Part shown: positions 44,065 through 55,119 of the stretch, in pieces
Position numbering within the stretch: position 1 is the first letter of the stretch
Layout of the letters: every line of letters starts with the position of its first letter
Source of the DNA: Phytophthora hibernalis
Taxonomy: Eukaryota > Oomycota > Peronosporomycetes > Peronosporales > Peronosporaceae
DNA length: 64,000 bases
Direction: 5' to 3'
NCBI GenBank assembly: GCA_012656075.1
Contig: JAAKBF010000020.1
Location: 620,001 to 684,000 of the forward strand
Position numbers and translations under genes: made by a program
The notes under the pieces: generated by a model
Told to the model about the DNA's origin: nothing
The model's input: only the letters and a program-made list of their open reading frames with translations
The model's database searches: none

Positions 44065-46916
44065 ATGAAGGCAAGTATTGGCATGCCAATATGATAGATA
44101 CCGGTAGCGACGACAGCTAACTAAGTATACTGTGTTATCATCGCAGAAGCTTGCGGCTAGCGAGAAGAAAGCTGATCCCAGCAAGAAAAGCGGCGAACAG
44201 AAGGATCAATCAGAAGCGGAGGATGACGCTGAAGAAGAGGAGGAAGAAGGCGAGGAGGAGGAAGAAGGGAAAGTGACGATGAGGTCGAGGAAGACACAGG
44301 GTTGACCGAGAACCAAAACCGACTATTGTATCTCGTCTCGTTGTACTCCAAGCCTGCAATTCGTGCTTCAGACAAGGAAGAGTGGATTCGCAAACCAGCG
44401 CTTCTAGTGCTGTTGTACGAGGCAATTGTGTCTAAGGCACTAGATTACGACTACGCGCCGTCGTCCGAACTGATTGAGAACAAACGCAAATACTTCAATA
44501 TCTCCCAAGAGGGTAAGTCTGACCTGGACTTCTTGCGTGAGGAGGATCTAGTGAATGGGCTCAAGCTGTCATCCAAGAGCTACCAGCCTGTGACCTGCTT
44601 TCAGATTTCCGAAAAGGGTCTGGAAATCATTGCGAAAATCAGCAAGACGGACAAACTATCAGTGAATGATATGGCTTACGCTCCAGGAACACTGCATTTA
44701 CTTCGTGTAGAATGGGATGGAGAAGAGTATTGGCTTGTGGATGATGAGAGCGGATACCGACGACTTTCTTCTGTCACCGAAACGGAGGATGTATCGTATG
44801 TATCGAGTGCATATATTCCCCAATGTTTACGCTTTGGTGGACGGCCAACGCTCAGTAACGCGCATCGAGCTCACGAGTGTGGGGTAAGTGATTCTAGCAT
44901 CCGCGACCAACTGGACGAGATTATCACGCTCAACTCGGTATCACTTATTGTAGCCGAGTACATCCCGTTCGGGTCCAACCAAGTTGTACAACTGAATTGC
45001 AACCTGGGCTCCACTGAGCGTGTGCAGGGCGGCTTTTTCACCGCGATCGTTGACGACAACGCGAGTGGCACTCAAATCTCTGTCGACCCTGGACTCACTT
45101 CTATCAACATTTTAGATTACACAATGACCAACCACGTGAACTTTGAAGCGGATATTCACTTCCTGAAGCCCCTGGAGTTGTCCAAGTCGAAACCTTCGGC
45201 TGTTCACTCACCGCGGCAGGATCATGTCTATACGGCATGCAGGTGGAGGCTATCATGGATCGGATCAAGGATAACATTTCGTTGGATCATCTTTCTCGAC
45301 TGCTAGTAGATGTTCACATGGACTCGTCGAAAATTGTCGACAGCGTTCTATCTGCATACCAGCGCTCGCTGCTTGGGCTCATTTTTTCAAACCAAGCGGC
45401 TAGTCGGAACAAGATCAATCTCATTATTGCTAACGAAATCACACCCCACCTAACTGCCGAAGAGTACATGGATAAAGGTGAATATGAGAATGAGTTGAAG
45501 CAGGTGATCGGCGACACTCGTGCTGCATTCGACATTAGTGAGCACGACACTCGTTTTTGGCGCACATGGCTTGCTTATCGCCGGGCCTAACAGCAGACAC
45601 CACGAACCGCTTCTCTGCAGCTTCCTCCAGTACGAATCAATGAATTTGTTCACGCAAAACTTTTTCGCGAGGATGTTCATTATTGTGGACGATATGGCGC
45701 AAGTGCGCAAGCTCATTGAGACAGCTGCAAAGGACCCGAACAGGCTACGAGAAATTCGGAACCGACTCGCAGCGCTCTCCAAGGAAGTCATCATAATGGA
45801 AGAAACGCTAAGTTATCTGAAAGAATCATTAGACGAAGCAATTGTACCGACAGAGCCACCGGAACAAGCGGGGCGAAGTTTATACGAGCGACTGCAGCTT
45901 GGAATTCTCAGTAATCAACTCAAACGACGAGTAAAAGACCTGCACAAGAATATGGGCGGTGCTCGCCATGAGCTGGCAGTACTAAACGAGATGGCAAGCA
46001 TCGTCTCGAGTGAAAAGGATTATCAGCAAAACGAAGCTATCCGTATCCACACACGGACGCTGTGTGAGCTTCAAGAGGTCAACGAGCGGTCAGCATCAAC
46101 ATTGCTGATCATAAAGATTATGCTGAGTGGCTTGCTGGCGTTTAACATCCTGGACAGGATAACTGGAGACTGGACGGTGACCGATACCGACTGGATCAAA
46201 AGCTTCGTGGAAGTTATGCTCTACAACAACCCGGGGCTATGGTTCTTTTTCAGCCTTTTCGCTTGGGTAGTCGTAGGCGGAGGTATGTTTTACTTGCTGC
46301 GATATCTCAGCTTCAAGTCCCAAGGCGTCGTATCCATCAAAGTTGAGCGAAAAGCTCCCATACAACTCAAGAACCTCACCAGCTACTTGCGGGATAAGCT
46401 TATCGATGTAAGTATTCTAGCAGCTCATGTATAGCAATTGTGCTGTGGTAACTTACGTTTGTGGTTTGTGTGTCCTTAGAACGAGACGCACCACTACGAG
46501 GGCGGATTCGAGTGGCCAAAGTGGTCTGGAAGGAAAAGGATAAAAAGAGTGGGGCGGCACGGTTCCTTCGATTGAGGTGCGTTGAGACTCATGCTTCATG
46601 TCGTACCATACATCACCACACTAACCTTCATTGTCCTGCTTGATTCTCTTTGCAGCTGGAATACGACGAGGAGAATGCATTCATGCTACGACTTGCAATA
46701 TCGTACAAGAAGCGCCAGGCCGTTAAGGCTTTGGCTTTCAACGCTGACGAGCTATACACACGCTTGATGCAGGAGTTAGACAAGGCACGCATCTTCGTAG
46801 ACGCCGACAGCAGCTCCGCAGCCCAAGCCTCCTCGTCAGCAGGCGCCGCCTTGCCACCTTCCAAGACATCAGTGAAGAAGGAAGAGACCACGTCGCCACC
46901 CACAGCACCCAGCTGA
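44065..46916 (+). CDS. Conserved protist-type membrane protein of unknown function, with a GC-AG first intron
   Basis: The start ATG-AAG at 44065 is followed by intron 44071-44146 with donor AAG|GCAAGT and acceptor TCGCAG. The next exon opens with KLAASEKKADPSKK and a long Glu-rich stretch. The body is mixed alpha/beta (ENQNRLLYLVSLYSKPAIR; DEIITLNSVSLIVAEYIPFG; SLDHLSRLLVDVHMDSSKI; LIAGPNSRHHEPLLCSFLQY). A long helical region follows (RKLIETAAKDPNRLREIRNR), then two transmembrane helices (LLIIKIMLSGLLAFNIL; LWFFFSLFAWVVVGGGMFY) and a C-terminal beta domain with LEYDEENAF. Frame breaks lie at ~44267-44269, ~45177, ~45549 (a lost TC), ~46500, and possibly at the last intron (46409 to about 46479; a later one ends ~46655). 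I recall no named family. Its domains look conserved and under constraint. Confidence 0.7.
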
Positions 46917-46961
46917 GTCGAAAATTTTTTAAGAAATGGATCATCAACTAAAGTGTGTCAT

Positions 46962-46980
46962 TCGCTTCAACTTGAAGCGA
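46962..46980. other. Short perfect inverted repeat downstream of the membrane-protein gene
   Basis: Nine-base arms (tcgcttcaa / ttgaagcga) flank a single base, 46 bp after the stop codon. It could form a hairpin in the 3' UTR or serve as a symmetric protein-binding site. No function is known. Confidence 0.4.
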
Positions 46981-47149
46981 CCATCGAAATGGATACATAC
47001 ACGTGGTCCACAATTAACATATCAGCTACGTCTGTTTGAAACATATCGCTTAACCATTTAACAAACTCTGTCAAAAACTTAACAAATTTTATTTAACTTC
47101 GTCATTTTGCGGCTGGCGTTCATTCGAGCAGTTCTGGAGGTGCAGCGTC

Positions 47150-50100
47150 ATGATCCCGCGTGCGCAGCGCGTGCCTCGCCAACTGCTGGCGCTATCTCTG
47201 CGTGCGACCTCCATCCATAGCAGCCATGCATTATCCTCCAGCGTTGCATCTTCCCAACGCGCGGCTTCTCGTCGTCTGGCGTCCAGTAGAAGCTTCTGCA
47301 GCTCCAGTTCCGCGTGTCCGTCTCGCTCCCAGTCTTCAGTCGTTCGTTGCAGCTCCGCAGCTTCTCCCACGTTACGTCCAGTATCCCTCCAGTACCCCAG
47401 GACGAGTATGAAGAGCTCAAGAGTTTCTTAGCCGAGCCTGCGACGTCAGGCGCCTCCATGGAGCGAGCCAAAGAGATCGTCACTGGCTGGATGCAACGTC
47501 ATGTTGACCCGGCCATGCCTGGCCAAGACGCCACTGTTATGGTGATGGTGGCCGATGCTATGCAGGATCCACAGTTCGTTATGCGGGTGTACAAGTGTCT
47601 CCGAGACGCTGGCGTCTCACCTTCGCCCATTACGCTCGAGTGCTCGGCCACAGCTTGTGCGAAGTTGAGCCAATGGCGCACGGCGCTGGAGATCATTGAT
47701 TTTATGCACGAAGCAGTGGAGATTATGAAGCCGTCGCTGGATATCTACGAGAATGCTATTGCGTCCTGTCACGAGGCGAAGAAGTGGATGCGGGCCAAGC
47801 ATTTGCTGGAGGAGATGCGAACCTATGGACTGGAAGCGTCGCCAGAGCTGCACGTGGCGTCGATTCGGCTTTGTATTGACAGCGGGAAACTACGGCTACG
47901 CGAGTGCTTCTCGACGGATTTTTGCGGGTGTATGACGAACAGCTTGATACGGAGGAGAAGCAGGAAATTGTTACTGAGCTTTTCCATGCGGCTATAGACG
48001 CGCATTCGCTACCACAGGCCCTTTTTTCCGGGACGAATTGTTGGCGAGACACTTCCCGTTTCGAAGGAGCTCTACACGCGTCTGATTCATCTGTGTGCTA
48101 TAAAGCGTAGATGGCACAAGGCGCGAGTATTGCTGCAGCAGTTCGTAGATGTCAATGCGCCTCCTCCAAAACCAACTCCATCCAACAGATACACGCAGGA
48201 CATCCAACGTTTATTGACGATATGCAAGCACGCGATATTGAGATCCCGCTGCCTGTGTATAACGCTGCACTGCGGAACTTTGGGCAAATATCTTTCTTGA
48301 CGATGCTCTTCGTGTCTACGCAGATATGGAGGAACGTCGTGTGACGCTTGATTCTACGTCGTTTGCTGCACTGATGTGCTCCTGTGGTACCCAAGTTGGA
48401 CAATCGGAAGTATTTTTCCGTCAACTGCAGCATGAAAACTGTGATCCTTCGCTGGATGTGGTACACGCGTATTTGCTGATTCCCAGTCGTGCGGAGCAAT
48501 GGGAAGAGGTGCTAAGAAGGTATGCTGCCGTTCACGACGAGTATCCTGAGTTCAAGCATCTTCCGGTGGAGTCAGACGCTCGAATCCAGTCGCTGGTGGC
48601 AGTTGCATACGGACGCCTTCGGCGTTCGGAAGAGATGCTTCGCGTGTTCACATCGATGAAGGTGAGGGGCATGGAACCTAATTTGTATGTATATGGCGAG
48701 GCGCTGTTTGCGTATATCCGCCAGGATCAATGGCGACATGCGCTCATGCTGTTCGACCACCTATTCCAACAGCAAACGTCGGAGATGCAGGAAAAACGGG
48801 TTCTAGAAAATTTTCCGATGTTATGGGATGCCGCGATATTGGCCTGCGTGCAAGGCGAGCAGACCCCACGTGCGGCGATGCTATATGACGCCATCGTAGA
48901 GCAGCGTGTCCCAATCTCTATGGGGACTGGGAGCATCTAGCAGCTCTACTAACCGGTGTGCCAGCAGAAACCTTGTGGCAGTCGCTTAAGCGAATTTCAT
49001 CGCTGCATCGGACACGAACGAAGAACAATTTGAACCCGCGCGTGCAAAATGCTGTGCTCAAGCGCGTTGTGGATGAGAATGATAATACGTTAGCTGAGCA
49101 AATTGTTGCTGACGGAGTTGACGAGATGAGGATTTTGCCTAATTCGATGACATACGCGCTGATGCTGCGTCTGTACGCGAACCGAGAAGATCAGGAGAGC
49201 TTCCACACGTGGTGGTGCAGAATGGAAGAAGCGAAGGTGAAGACGACGTTGTTTGTGTTCCGCGCGCTGATGCAACAGTTGGCCAACTTGAGTGTAGACT
49301 GTGAAGATCCGGTGTACTTGCACACTATTGGTGGCTTCCTGCAGCGAAGTCGTCCTGTGCGCTCGAGTGAAAGCAGCACAAATACCGAGAACACGAGGGA
49401 GCACGCAGCAGAACTTGGTCGAGCAGCATTGGACATCATGGAGGGCCGTGGTATGGGACCAGATACAATATGCCTGCAGCATTATTTGCTGCTTAGTCAA
49501 GATCCAGATCATGTCTCCCGTGTAATTCCACTCATAGAAGACGCAATATCGACTATCATCTCGGATGACGAAGGTCGTTTGCAGGATACTGTACAGCTCA
49601 CCCCACGATTGCTGCACACACTGTTTACAGCTCTTGGCAACTTCCCGGATGGGCAACGCGTGCGCGAGCTTCTTCTCAACATTGTGAAGAACCTGCCAAG
49701 CGATCATTCCGAAGATGCTGTTGCTGCTTATTGCGCGGCAAACGATGGCATCCACGCGCTGCAGTTATTGCGTGAGCTGTTGGATGCGGATTGCTCTCTC
49801 AGAGATGAGCACGTTTTGTTTTCCTTACCAACAGCTACACGTGTGAATCGTCGTCACAAGAGACCGAAAACTCTCGCCCGAGGAGCGGATATGGGGTGGT
49901 TGTTGATATGGCCAATCTTCTTTGTGAGAGCGAAACTGTGACGATGGAGGCGGCGTCTTTGGCCTTCCTTATCCAGCATATCGTGGAGCTATCTAAATGG
50001 CAGCAGCGGGATGAATATGAAGTTTCGACAGAAAAGGAGATTGATGCCATGAAGAAGCTGCTGGTACGAGCATTCGCACACTTTACCATCGCCCAGGTCA

Positions 50101-50192
50101 CGGAGTTCCTTCTGAAGGTAATTGATCAGGAGGATCTCGTTAATGTCGAGAGCGTGCTGCAGGAGCTGCAAGACGCACAAGGTAGCAGTTAG
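47150..50192 (+). CDS. Mitochondrial pentatricopeptide-repeat (PPR) protein
   Basis: ATG at 47150 opens a Ser/Arg-rich presequence (MIPRAQRVPRQLLALSLRAT), typical of mitochondrial import. Helical PPR-type repeats follow, for example SPITLECSATACAKLSQWRTA, YENAIASCHEAKKWMRAKHL, LPVYNAALRNFG, TSFAALMCSCG, LYVYGEALFAYIRQDQWRHA, and YALMLRLYANREDQESFH. The C-terminus is helical (LAFLIQHIVELSKWQQRDEY) and ends at 50192. At least seven frame changes occur (about 47368, 47904, 48020, 48060, 48220-48290, 48925, 49890), consistent with single-base consensus errors. Organelle RNA binding is the family role; no target can be read. An initiator-like TCATTCG lies 30 bp upstream of the ATG. Confidence 0.8.
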
Positions 50193-51023
50193 AAGTAGAT
50201 TGATAGAGCCGCAGTTCGTTTTTAAATAGAGCTTTGGACATATTTGCTGATGAAAGTATTATGCTGAGAGCTCGGATCACTTCGAAGATTGTCGACATAT
50301 CTTGATTATGGACTTGTGTGCCAGACTCATCAGGATATTATGCATTACCCCTGTTGAAAACGTGCACGCACAGTATGAAGTTGTGTACATGTATGTTGGT
50401 GTTTGCGTGAGTTGCACCAAACACATATAATGCATTTCCAGGAACGGATGTATTGCCTTTGATACGTTTGGTGCCTGTGTACAAAGCAGTCCCAGCGAGG
50501 TCCATCATGGACCCCATGATACCGTTTCATGCGGCAGTACAAGAGTGTCGGTTGAGCAATATCAACCACGCACCCGCAGTCCTCGCGCGAGTACGCATCA
50601 AAAGGGACACGTGGATCGCTGGTTGATCTGTAGACCACGATAGGAGCCACCACGCACGCATCCTAGTTGTTCGTCATCCCCCACCGCAAGACGCTCGCAG
50701 TTGCCGTTTTCCGCCGTCGCACTTCGACACTCGCTGCCAATGAGCGCGCGGCAAAGATATCAATAATCATTTAATGCCCTAATCATCTCGATTCAGCCAA
50801 TCAGAGGACGAAATGGTCAACGTCACGGCTCATCCCCCTCGATTACGCTATCAAGGATCGCCACTGTGCCTGATCTGAGGTGGCGGACACCAGATTTGGT
50901 GGAGCGTGCCTCTTCGTGCGCATAACGCGCAGCGATGACGTCCCTCCTCCATTTGCACGGCGGGCAACGTGCCGCTCCTTGAGGCTCGGCTCGAGGCTCC
51001 ATCACGGACCGCAGAGATGCACC
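50193..51023. other. 0.8-kb intergenic region, no gene seen
   Basis: This region runs from the end of the PPR gene to the promoter of the WrbA-like gene. I find no frame with coding character, no tRNA and no repeat. A short dyad-like stretch, 'ccatcatggaccccatgat', occurs near 50502. The rest appears to be 3' UTR and upstream sequence. Confidence 0.5.
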
Positions 51024-51043
51024 GAGTCATTCCTAAATTTTCT
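51024..51043 (+). promoter_or_regulatory. Oomycete-type initiator element
   Basis: GAGTCATTCCTAAATTTT closely fits the oomycete initiator/flanking consensus (TCA-Y-T-Y-Y followed by A/T-rich AWTTT). The TCATTCC core at 51027 lies 57 bp before the WrbA ATG. Transcription probably starts within or just after it. Confidence 0.65.
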
Positions 51044-51083
51044 CTCTTGGACCCAAGTCCAGACAGAACCCAGTCCAGCAACC

Positions 51084-51674
51084 ATGGCCAAGATCGCGAT
51101 CGTCTACTACTCGTGCTACAACCACATCTCGACGATGGCCGAGACCGTCAAGGCAGGCGTCGAGTCCGTGGAGGGCGTGACTGCCGAGATCTACCAGGTG
51201 GCCGAGACGCTCCCCGAGGAGCTGCTGGCGGCCATCCACGCCGCCCCCAAGAAGGACTACCCGATCGCCACCCCGGAGACGCTGAAGGAGGCGGACGGCA
51301 TCCTGTTCGGCTTCCCCACGCGCTTCGGCTCGCTGCCGGCGCAGATGAAGGCGTTCTTCGACTCGTGCGGCGGCCTGTGGGCTACCGGCGCTCTGACGGG
51401 CAAGCCGGCCGGCATCTTCTTCAGCACGGGCACCCAGGAGGTGGCCAGGAGACCACGGCCTTCACGGCCCTGACGTTCCTGACCCACCAGGGCATGACGT
51501 ACGTACCGCGCTCCGGAGCTGGCCAACATGGAGGAGATCCACGGCGGCTCGGCCTGGGGTGCCGGCACCTTGGCCAACGGCGACGGCTCTCGCCAGCCTT
51601 CGAAGCTGGAGCTGACGGTTGCCACGACGCAGGGCAAGTCGTTCGCTGAGATCGCCAAGAAGCTGGCGGCCTAA
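51084..51674 (+). CDS. WrbA-type NAD(P)H:quinone oxidoreductase (flavodoxin fold)
   Basis: The start is accATGG at 51084 and the stop TAA at 51674. The FMN-binding signature opens the protein (AKIAIVYYSCYNHISTMAE). It continues through AETLPEELLAAIH, ADGILFGFPTRFGSLPAQMK, FFDSCGGLWATGALTGKPAG and FFSTGTQ, then in the next frame GGGQETTAFTALTFLTHQGM and ELANMEEIHGGSAWGAGTLA. These enzymes reduce quinones by two electrons and protect against oxidative stress, acting as cytosolic FMN-bound multimers. One break at 51437-51438 needs one G. Near 51505-51516 about 11 bp seem absent relative to the family, removing a conserved LGY-like turn between TYVP and the PELAN helix and shifting the frame. That could be real damage or assembly error. 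Confidence 0.85.
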
Positions 51675-52354
51675 GCATCTATCGTATCTGCGCATGCGCG
51701 GCCAGTTATCGCGCCAGAGCTAGAGGTGGTAAGCGTGTTTGTGAGTGCTGCCCGGTTGCAGCGTTCGCGGGCGTAGTTCGTCATTCTGGAACTATATCAA
51801 TAAAGTTCACGCATGCTGTTTGTATTCCTTTGTTTATCTGGATTGCTTTCGTGGCGTGAAGCTTGTTGAGCATGTAAGAAGGGGGAGATACTTTTTCAGT
51901 CGAGTTTTGTGTGCAGCGCAAGCGAGTCAACGTGTACACTTGCAGGCAGCTTTGTTATAATACACAGGTGTGTATACGAGACGGCGGCGAGTAAATCGAA
52001 GTTGTCCGTCGCACCTGTAGAACAGTTTTTCAAAATGCATTGGCGACAAAGTGATGAGAGTCTCAAAGCTCTACCTACCGGTACCGTAGCAGGTTAAGGT
52101 TACTGTATCCTGCAACGGCGGCACACTCACCCATTTGATTCCAAAGCTCACGTAGGATGCATTTCAGTAATCTGTTTCCTCGGCGAACACCTGATATTGA
52201 GAGGTTATCTTCTTAGGGTTAGGGAGTACCATTTTGGAATGCACCATAGGCTGAGGACGGCGTCCCTCCCTGTCGAGAGGCCGTCGCCGATAGCGCAAAC
52301 CTCACCAACAGAATCAAAAATAGTCAACATCTCAATCTGTGCTGCAGGGTCGCA
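51675..52354. other. 3' flank of WrbA gene and outer edge of the inverted repeat
   Basis: No gene is supported. The sequence from 52338 onward is already part of the large inverted duplication. Because its partner runs off the window end, the true outer boundary could lie anywhere upstream within this stretch. Confidence 0.5.
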
Positions 52355-54293
52355 ATGGAGCCACCGGGTCTGCAAGTGGAGCTTGAAGAGAGTGCACGCG
52401 CGACTCTTGTGCACGCGCAAAAACTCTTGATCGATGTCGAGACGCAAGACCTACAAACACCATTTGCGCGTACGCGCCGAAGCAGCGAGAATTTAAGGCT
52501 TGGTGTGATCGAAAGGTTTCCATGAAACTACACGCTATCAAGTTACGGCATCATAGATACACTTATTTCTTCGAGAAGAAGTGGTGGATCGTGAGGTTCG
52601 CGTATAGTTGGCGTTGCCACTGTTGAGATGTATCTGAACGCAATCTCGGATCTGTACAGTGATCAGCAAACTCGAAGCGCAAATGCGCACCCACACCCTC
52701 GCAACATGCTCATCAAAGCGCTTCTGTCATCGCTCAAGCGCGAAAAACACGAGAAAAACAAGCGTGAGTACGTAGATCGTGGGGTTGGTTCTTTGTTGGA
52801 TGGATACTGTACTACAGATGACCTGGTTTCAATCTCTCGCTACTATTTGAATCTCAACACTGGAAGTGACTTACGCAACCGGATGAGCCATTTTTTGTGC
52901 CATGCGTGCTTATTAAGGGGAGTCTGTACGCAACTTGGAGTTGCCTGACCTGTTTAGCGTGGTTCTGGAGCACGAGGGATACACGGAGTGCCGCGCGTTG
53001 GTTATGGTGATGGAGCAGGGTAAGACGAACCAGTATGGCCGCCGTGAATTTGGTTCATGTATCCGGCACCGCAGCGTCGAAGTGTGTCCAGTGGGAGCGC
53101 TCGGGCTGTATTTTTCTTCAGATGTGTATTCAAAATGAACCCATCCCAAATTTTCTAGTGCCTGAACAATGGTATGACATCAAAGTACTCAGGTCGGGAA
53201 AAGACTCTACAACTCCATTGACATAGCGGGCTCATTACGATGCTACCGTAAAAGCTTTTGCTGCTCTTGGAATGCACTCAAAAGCGAAGACCCACGCCGC
53301 TCGAGGATCAGGATCGAGGATGGCAGAGTTAGCAGGCGCAACAGAGTCACAAATACGACGGTTAGGGCGCTGGAATGCTGAAGCCATGGAGGGATGCTAC
53401 CTGACTGCTTTGCCACGAGATGCCATGCGCTCCCTTGCTGGCTTCTCGCCAGACCGACGATCGTTCTTTTTGGAACGCGCTGCCCTCGTTCCGCAAGATA
53501 GTCTGCAGCGCGAAGTGTTCCCATTTGTCGAAAACTACATGGAAGCGTATGTGAAGCAGTCAACACCACATGTAGCAACTGGCGGCTTCTTGGATTGTTA
53601 GTTTACCTTCGCACTGTAATTCTTCAAGACGCCGTACTTCTGCGGGATGTGCATCCAGGGCACCCACCCTCTGTTCAACTCTGACGAGTTCAATTCGTTC
53701 GCCGCCGAGCTGAAGGCAAAACTTCTCGTGGAAAAATCACCTCAAACAATCCATTTGAATGTGGTAGTTCCTGATTTGATGGACCACCTAAAGCAACAGC
53801 AACAACAGACGTTAGCGCATATCGACGACAAAATTAGTGCAGTTGGAACAACACTTCACAATTTAACGGGATCATTTCAGCAGCTTACATCGGGCGCTGC
53901 TCCTGTTCGATTGACCGTCGATTGGAGCAATACAGACACATCTATCTCTGCGCCGCAGACGCACGCCGCTCAGGCCTCTCTTCCTGCGACATACAAGTTG
54001 GTGAGATCGTTGAAGACTGTACACCAAGTCTGTCAGGAATGGTCGCTTGGCATACACGGCGGTCCCCTGTGAGGGATCTTGAGGAACATCTCGGTTCGAG
54101 TTGGCGAAATACTGCAGCCGAAAAACGCTATTTCTTTCGACGCAAGCGTATCATCGAACGTATATTTGCTGTCGCACAACATGAGAAAGTTAGTCACGAA
54201 CAAGCTGTGTGTGTGCTCGAGGCTCCCCGTACCCAAGAAAAACTTACCCTTAATGCGTTGAGCGATAGCTTACAGAAAACCATTAGTCTGTAA
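52355..54293 (+). mobile_element. Crypton B tyrosine recombinase gene, left copy (Ndc10/GCR1_C type)
   Basis: The start is ATG 52355 (MEPPGLQVELEESARATL). Characteristic segments are EFKAWCDRK, HLFLREEVVDREV, VATVEMYLNAISDLYSDQQ and LCHACLLRG (first catalytic Arg). Then come THAARGSGSRMAELAG (H-x-x-R), QIRRLGRWNAEAMEGCYLT (W and nucleophile Tyr), AGF and the FPFVENY block. A GCR1_C-type DNA-binding domain closes it (KTVHQVCQEWSLGIHGG; SSWRNTAAEKRYFFRRKRI). This is the Ndc10-like tyrosine recombinase architecture of Crypton elements. Several one-base breaks occur, and an in-frame TAG at 53224-53226 is shared with the other copy, so the gene was probably already disabled before duplication, unless the amber is tolerated. 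Confidence 0.8.
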
Positions 54294-54519
54294 ACAGCTA
54301 CCAAAAATCGTGAATTCATTCAGTTAGTATCTCGCGTTGCAAACGGATTCTTCCTTACCATTCCGTCGTGCTGTTCACCACCTACATGGCCATCTCTGCT
54401 AGAGTAATGTCGCCCGCCTCGCTTGCGCTCGCCCGCCACCAGTATACCACCTCTTGCGGCACTACGGCGCCCGTTCTTGCCCGTCACCAACACGGGGCCA
54501 TCACCCCCGCAGCACAGCT

Positions 54520-54755
54520 GTACGTCACACCCACCTCTCTGCACTCGACCACTGCTAACGGGGCCATAACCCCCGCAGCACAGCGGCGTACTTTTCACCC
54601 GCCTCTCCGCACTCGGCCGCTGTCAACAGGGCCATCCCCCCACAGCACAGCGGCGTACTTCTCGCCCGCCTCTCTGCACTCGACCACTACTAACGGGGCC
54701 ATCACCCCCCCGCAGCACAGCGGTGTACTTCTCGCCCGCCTCTCTGCACTGGAGG
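54520..54755 (+). repeat. ~67-bp minisatellite between Crypton genes, left arm
   Basis: About three and a half GC-rich units share 'cgcccgcctctctgcactcg' and 'ggggccatcacccccgcag' cores. The mirror block lies at about 61585-61820 in the right arm. No coding potential is convincing, though all frames are open because of composition. Confidence 0.8.
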
Positions 54756-54856
54756 TGAACGCCGAGTGGATGATAAATGTCCAGTGATCCACTGAGTGGA
54801 TCGTGCCAATATCATTTGTTATCCGGAAGAGCTCCCTTCAGATAATCCAGTTATCC

Positions 54857-54920
54857 GAGGGACGGGACGGGACGGCGACGAGACGGGGACGAGACGGGGA
54901 CGAGACGGGGACGGCACCCC
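54857..54920 (+). repeat. G-rich simple repeat (gagacggggac type)
   Basis: A short tract of 'gacggggacga' units. The mirror tract is at about 61420-61484. The regularly spaced G4 runs could form a G-quadruplex on this strand. Confidence 0.8.
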
Positions 54921-55119
54921 CTGTCCACATCCGATAAATATAAATACCGGTAATGCAAGTACATTTATGTGTCAGTCTTCTCTGTATCGTCCACCTTTCT
55001 GTATGTACAGTACATACAATCTGAAAGGTTATTTACTCGTATTTACCGGACGGCTGTTGGACTTTTCAGGATGATAAGTAGTGAGAGGTTAATATTAAGT
55101 TTGGAGAGGTATGCCTCAT

